64,000 bases of DNA, from the NCBI RefSeq assembly GCF_001428105.1, contig NZ_LMSJ01000023.1, positions 250,147-314,146 of the forward strand, read 5' to 3'. The stretch is from Paenibacillus sp. Soil766 (GTDB lineage Bacteria > Bacillota > Bacilli > Paenibacillales > NBRC-103111). A program made the position numbers and the translations under genes. Positions 63,203 to 64,000 of this stretch are shown one piece after another; positions within the stretch are counted from its first letter, which is position 1, and each line of letters opens with the position of its first letter. The notes under the pieces are model-generated. The model did no database searches and was not told the DNA's origin. It saw only the letters and a list, made by a program, of their open reading frames with translations.

Positions 63203-64000
63203 TCACTGTTCCTGCTCACGCATGGGGATGCGAATGCCGTGTTTTTCCGCAGTGTCAATCGCTTCGTCGTAGCCTGCATCCACATGACGGATTACTCCCA
63301 TGCCGGGGTCAGATGTCAGAACACTACGGAGACGCTCATCTGCCGCATCCGTCCCGTCCGCAACAATAACCATCCCTGCGTGTAGCGAATAACCCATGCC
63401 TACACCACCGCCATGATGAATAGAAACCCAAGATGCGCCTGCTGACGTGTTGATCAAGGCATTCAGGATCGCCCAGTCACCAACGGCATCGGAGCCGTCT
63501 TTCATCGCTTCCGTTTCACGGTTTGGCGATGCTACGGAGCCACAATCTAAATGATCGCGACCAATCACAATCGGTGCTTTCAATTCGCCATTTCTCACCA
63601 TTTCGTTCAATGCCAGACCGAATTTTTCACGCTCACCATAGCCTAACCAGCAAATACGCGCCGGGAGACCTTGGAACGAGACACGCTCACTTGCCATTGT
63701 AATCCATCGCTGCAAGTGATCATTTTCTGGGAAAAGCTTCATCACAAGTTCGTCTGTTTTACGAATATCTTCGGGATCGCCAGATAACGCTACCCAGCGG
63801 AAAGGTCCTTTGCCTTCACAAAAAAGCGGCCGAATATAGGCTGGAACGAAGCCTGGGAAATCGAACGCGTTTGTTACACCTTGATCGAAAGCGACTTGAC
63901 GAATATTGTTGCCATAATCGAATACGACAGAGCCCATTTGCTGCAGGTCGAGCATCGCTTGCACATGGATCGCCATGCTGCTTTTTGAAAGCTTCACATA
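63203..64000 (-). CDS. hutU: Urocanate hydratase, C-terminal part (5' end beyond window)
   Basis: The frame is open to the window edge and ends at 63203, so only about the last half of the 550-residue family length is seen. [35 protein letters not shown] and [20 protein letters not shown] are typical urocanase segments. The enzyme converts urocanate to imidazolone propionate with a bound NAD. It ends 15 bases before the hutI start. Any hutP or hutH gene would lie outside the window. Confidence 0.95.
   Translation of the reverse strand, partial: YVKLSKSSMAIHVQAMLDLQQMGSVVFDYGNNIRQVAFDQGVTNAFDFPGFVPAYIRPLFCEGKGPFRWVALSGDPEDIRKTDELVMKLFPENDHLQRWITMASERVSFQGLPARICWLGYGEREKFGLALNEMVRNGELKAPIVIGRDHLDCGSVASPNRETEAMKDGSDAVGDWAILNALINTSAGASWVSIHHGGGVGMGYSLHAGMVIVADGTDAADERLRSVLTSDPGMGVIRHVDAGYDEAIDTAEKHGIRIPMREQEQ

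Overview
The window looks like a chromosomal segment of a spore-forming, Gram-positive Paenibacillaceae bacterium (Paenibacillus-like). Supporting signs are strong AGGAGG-type ribosome binding sites, a small acid-soluble spore protein with a sigma-G-like promoter, a Spo0E-like phosphatase gene, a decayed gerA-type germination gene, many AraC/YesN-type regulators, Lpl/Ytc-type sugar ABC transporters and multidomain secreted polysaccharide lyases. Almost all genes lie on the minus strand. No rRNA, tRNA, CRISPR array, intact transposon or phage module was seen.

Layout: 1-9.7 kb holds a heparinase II/III-like protein (cut by the window edge), an SGNH esterase, a gerA pseudogene, a VOC protein, a Spo0E-like peptide, a polysaccharide deacetylase, and a DapA-like aldolase plus epimerase pair. 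The pair shares one promoter/operator design with the regulator at 8266-9612. A 1 kb gene-free stretch between them (7247-8265) is built of three different repeat families. 9.9-15.1 kb is a ribosyl/nucleoside module: ribokinase, ADP-ribosylglycohydrolase, nucleoside hydrolase and two AraC regulators. 15.1-19.1 kb carries an IclR-controlled FAH hydrolase plus SDR pair and a MOSC protein, flanked by two AraC gene fragments. 19.1-20.9 kb encodes a MerR-type HTH protein with 44-residue tandem coiled-coil repeats. 21.0-26.7 kb has three polysaccharide-active proteins: a PL6-type lyase, a beta-propeller glycosidase and a PL9-type pectate lyase.

28.0-36.3 kb is a compact accessory chemosensory operon: CheX, CheY, an unknown 134-aa protein, an MCP, CheW, a CheA with an extra CheW domain, and a CheB-like receiver fused to PAS-GGDEF-EAL. 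It has no CheR and no CheB methylesterase, so its output is probably cyclic di-GMP turnover. This is the most unusual system in the window. 36.5-41.5 kb has a sugar isomerase-like protein, the spore protein, an orphan Spo0B/CitA-type kinase, an APH-fold kinase and a glycosyltransferase-like protein.

41.6-54.2 kb is a carbohydrate uptake locus: a PrsA/SurA-like protein, a frameshifted secreted beta-helix/FN3/CBM9 protein behind a perfect cre site, a PhyH dioxygenase, a solute-binding lipoprotein, two permeases, a YesN/YesM two-component pair and an aldo/keto reductase. 54.7-60.7 kb has a 2-hydroxyacid dehydrogenase, a TIM-barrel isomerase, an AraC regulator, a tannase pseudogene and an FAD-dependent oxidoreductase. 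60.9-64.0 kb is the end of a histidine-utilisation operon in the order hutU-hutI-hutG, with hutU cut by the window edge.

Several genes are in decay (gerA, tannase, the beta-helix protein, at least four AraC fragments), which suggests an actively rearranging accessory region. Starts were revised from the longest reading frame wherever a ribosome binding site clearly selected a downstream codon.
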